Assembly (NCBI RefSeq): GCF_001440345.1
Contig: NZ_LJYX01000006.1
Span: 372,001-436,000, forward strand
Length of the DNA stretch: 64,000 bases
Origin: Colwellia sp. TT2012
Lineage (GTDB): Bacteria > Pseudomonadota > Gammaproteobacteria > Enterobacterales > Alteromonadaceae
Reading direction: 5' to 3'
The notes beneath the pieces were generated by a model, which was not told where the DNA came from, did no database searches, and saw only the letters and a program-made list of their open reading frames with translations. Of this stretch, positions 62,984-64,000 are shown one piece after another (the first letter of the stretch is position 1; every line of letters starts with the position of its first letter). A program made the translations under genes and the position numbers.

Positions 62984-64000
62984 ATGAGTAATCAGCGAAA
63001 AATAATTCACATTGATATGGACTGTTTTTATGCCGCCGTTGAAATGCGAGATTTTCCTGAGTACCGGAATATCCCACTGGCAGTAGGAGGTGATGGTCCT
63101 CGTAGCGTCTTGTGTACCAGTAACTATCAAGCACGTCAATTTGGCGTTCGTGCTGCCATGCCCGCTATCAAAGCAAAACAACTTTGCCCCGATCTGAAAA
63201 TAGTCCATGGCCGCATGGACGTATACAAAGAAGCGTCTAAACATATAAGAGAAATATTCTCTCGCTATACCGACCTTATCGAGCCTTTATCCCTTGATGA
63301 GGCTTATCTTGATGTCACAGATGCAACTATGTGCCAGGGCAGTGCGACCCTAATTGCTGAAAAAATTAGAGCTGATATTTTTAATGAGTTAAATTTGACC
63401 GCATCGGCAGGCATTGCGCCAAATAAATTTTTGGCTAAAATTGCCAGTGATGAAAATAAGCCCAATGGCCAATGTGTCATCACCCCAGATAAAGTTGCTA
63501 ATTTTGTCGAACAATTATCGCTAAAGAAAATACCCGGTATTGGACCTAAAACCTTTGCCAAGCTCAATCGCCATGGTTATGTAACCTGCGCGGACGTACG
63601 GCAAAGCAATATAAGAGCATTACAAAATATCGTTGGTAAATTTGCTAATAGTTTGTATTTAAAAGCTCATGGGGTCGATAATAGAGCTTTAGAGGTCAGC
63701 CGACAGCGAAAGTCACTCGCCATTGAAACAACACTAGCGCAAGATATTAATAGCCAAGATGAGTGCCAGCTCGTTATTGAGTCGTTATATCAAAAACTAC
63801 TAACTCGATTGGCACCACACAGTAATAGGGAAATTATTAGGCAGGGAGTAAAGCTTAAGTTTGCTGATTTTAATCAAACTACAGTTGAGACACAGAGCAA
63901 TGAATGTCAGCAAGCCCTTTTCTTTAGCTTACTGTCAAAGGCCTATGGTAGAGCAAATAAACGCGGTATCCGCCTTGTTGGTTTAACCTTAGGTTTTGCT
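62984..64000 (+). CDS. dinB: DNA polymerase IV (3' end outside window)
   Basis: A Y-family translesion polymerase, 339 residues seen before the window edge. Catalytic motifs: HIDMDCFYAAVE with D11 and PLSLDEAYLDVT with D105-E106. SAGIAPNKFLAKIAS and IPGIGPKTFAKL (helix-hairpin-helix) follow, then the little-finger domain begins. The N-terminus MSNQRKIIHIDMD is normal. A LexA box shows SOS induction. Only the last few tens of residues and the clamp-binding motif are missing. Confidence 0.95.
   Translation, partial: MSNQRKIIHIDMDCFYAAVEMRDFPEYRNIPLAVGGDGPRSVLCTSNYQARQFGVRAAMPAIKAKQLCPDLKIVHGRMDVYKEASKHIREIFSRYTDLIEPLSLDEAYLDVTDATMCQGSATLIAEKIRADIFNELNLTASAGIAPNKFLAKIASDENKPNGQCVITPDKVANFVEQLSLKKIPGIGPKTFAKLNRHGYVTCADVRQSNIRALQNIVGKFANSLYLKAHGVDNRALEVSRQRKSLAIETTLAQDINSQDECQLVIESLYQKLLTRLAPHSNREIIRQGVKLKFADFNQTTVETQSNECQQALFFSLLSKAYGRANKRGIRLVGLTLGFA

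Noticed and set aside
62963..63244. Minus-strand frame of 93 codons overlapping dinB
   Set aside because: It is antisense to the conserved catalytic part of DNA polymerase IV and encodes nothing recognisable.

Overview
The window looks like chromosomal DNA of a low-GC marine gammaproteobacterium of the Alteromonadales, most probably Colwellia or a close relative. This is inferred from gene content and style: a LacI-type NagR regulon with TonB-dependent receptors, the BadF-type GlcNAc kinase and MFS transporter NagP known from Shewanella-like bacteria, a PanP-type aspartate decarboxylase, and a complete ccm cytochrome c maturation locus. No database search was possible. I saw no rRNA or tRNA genes, no CRISPR array, no prophage and no intact insertion sequence.

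Layout. 1-1.2 kb: a partial BlaI-type repressor, divergent from a lipoprotein gene, with two operator dyads between them. 1.2-2.3 kb: a FimV-like exported protein and an IS30 transposase remnant. 2.4-14 kb: an alpha-glucan (starch/pullulan) locus with an aldo/keto reductase, a tryptophan-halogenase-like enzyme, a TonB-dependent receptor, a lipoprotein carrying only a CBM41-like starch-binding domain, a double-thioredoxin protein, a LysR regulator and a lipoprotein pullulanase lacking that CBM41. The same 16-bp dyad lies twice between the receptor and the CBM41 gene and once before the pullulanase. 14-21 kb: an acyltransferase with an unusual C-terminal extension, an FHA protein overlapping a Ser/Thr kinase with TPRs, and small unknown genes. 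21.8-26.1 kb: a YadGH-type ABC exporter, a TrmB-like methyltransferase and PanP.

26.2-52.9 kb is dominated by N-acetylglucosamine/chitin catabolism. NagR (36.9-37.9 kb) and seven copies of its presumed operator (TGACAGCGCTGTCA and near variants) tie together nagB, nagR/pgi, a TonB-dependent receptor, a DUF6445-sapC pair, a GH20 hexosaminidase and nagK-nagA-nagP. In the inferred route, chitooligosaccharides cross the outer membrane through the receptor and are cut by the lipoprotein hexosaminidase. GlcNAc then enters by NagP and is phosphorylated by NagK, deacetylated by NagA and deaminated by NagB to fructose-6-phosphate, which Pgi links to central metabolism. Interspersed are an HDOD-GAF protein, a YcxB-like protein, a TauE/SafE exporter, a Fur-boxed FbpABC ferric iron transporter, an orphan OmpR-type regulator, PlsC and RraB.

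53.5-62.9 kb: ccmABCDE on the minus strand, divergent from ccmFGHI and hemH on the plus strand. Three tandem 135-bp units sit between ccmB and ccmC. The window ends in dinB, which has a LexA box.

The most interesting theme is that two sugar-specific TonB-dependent receptors, in two different regulons, are each followed by a hairpin terminator and then a 507-residue flavin-dependent halogenase-like protein. In the chitin locus a SapC protein and a 2OG-oxygenase-like DUF6445 protein join them. This suggests an uncharacterised modification system linked to outer-membrane nutrient uptake. Other notable signals are the split pullulanase and the ccmB-ccmC junction repeats.
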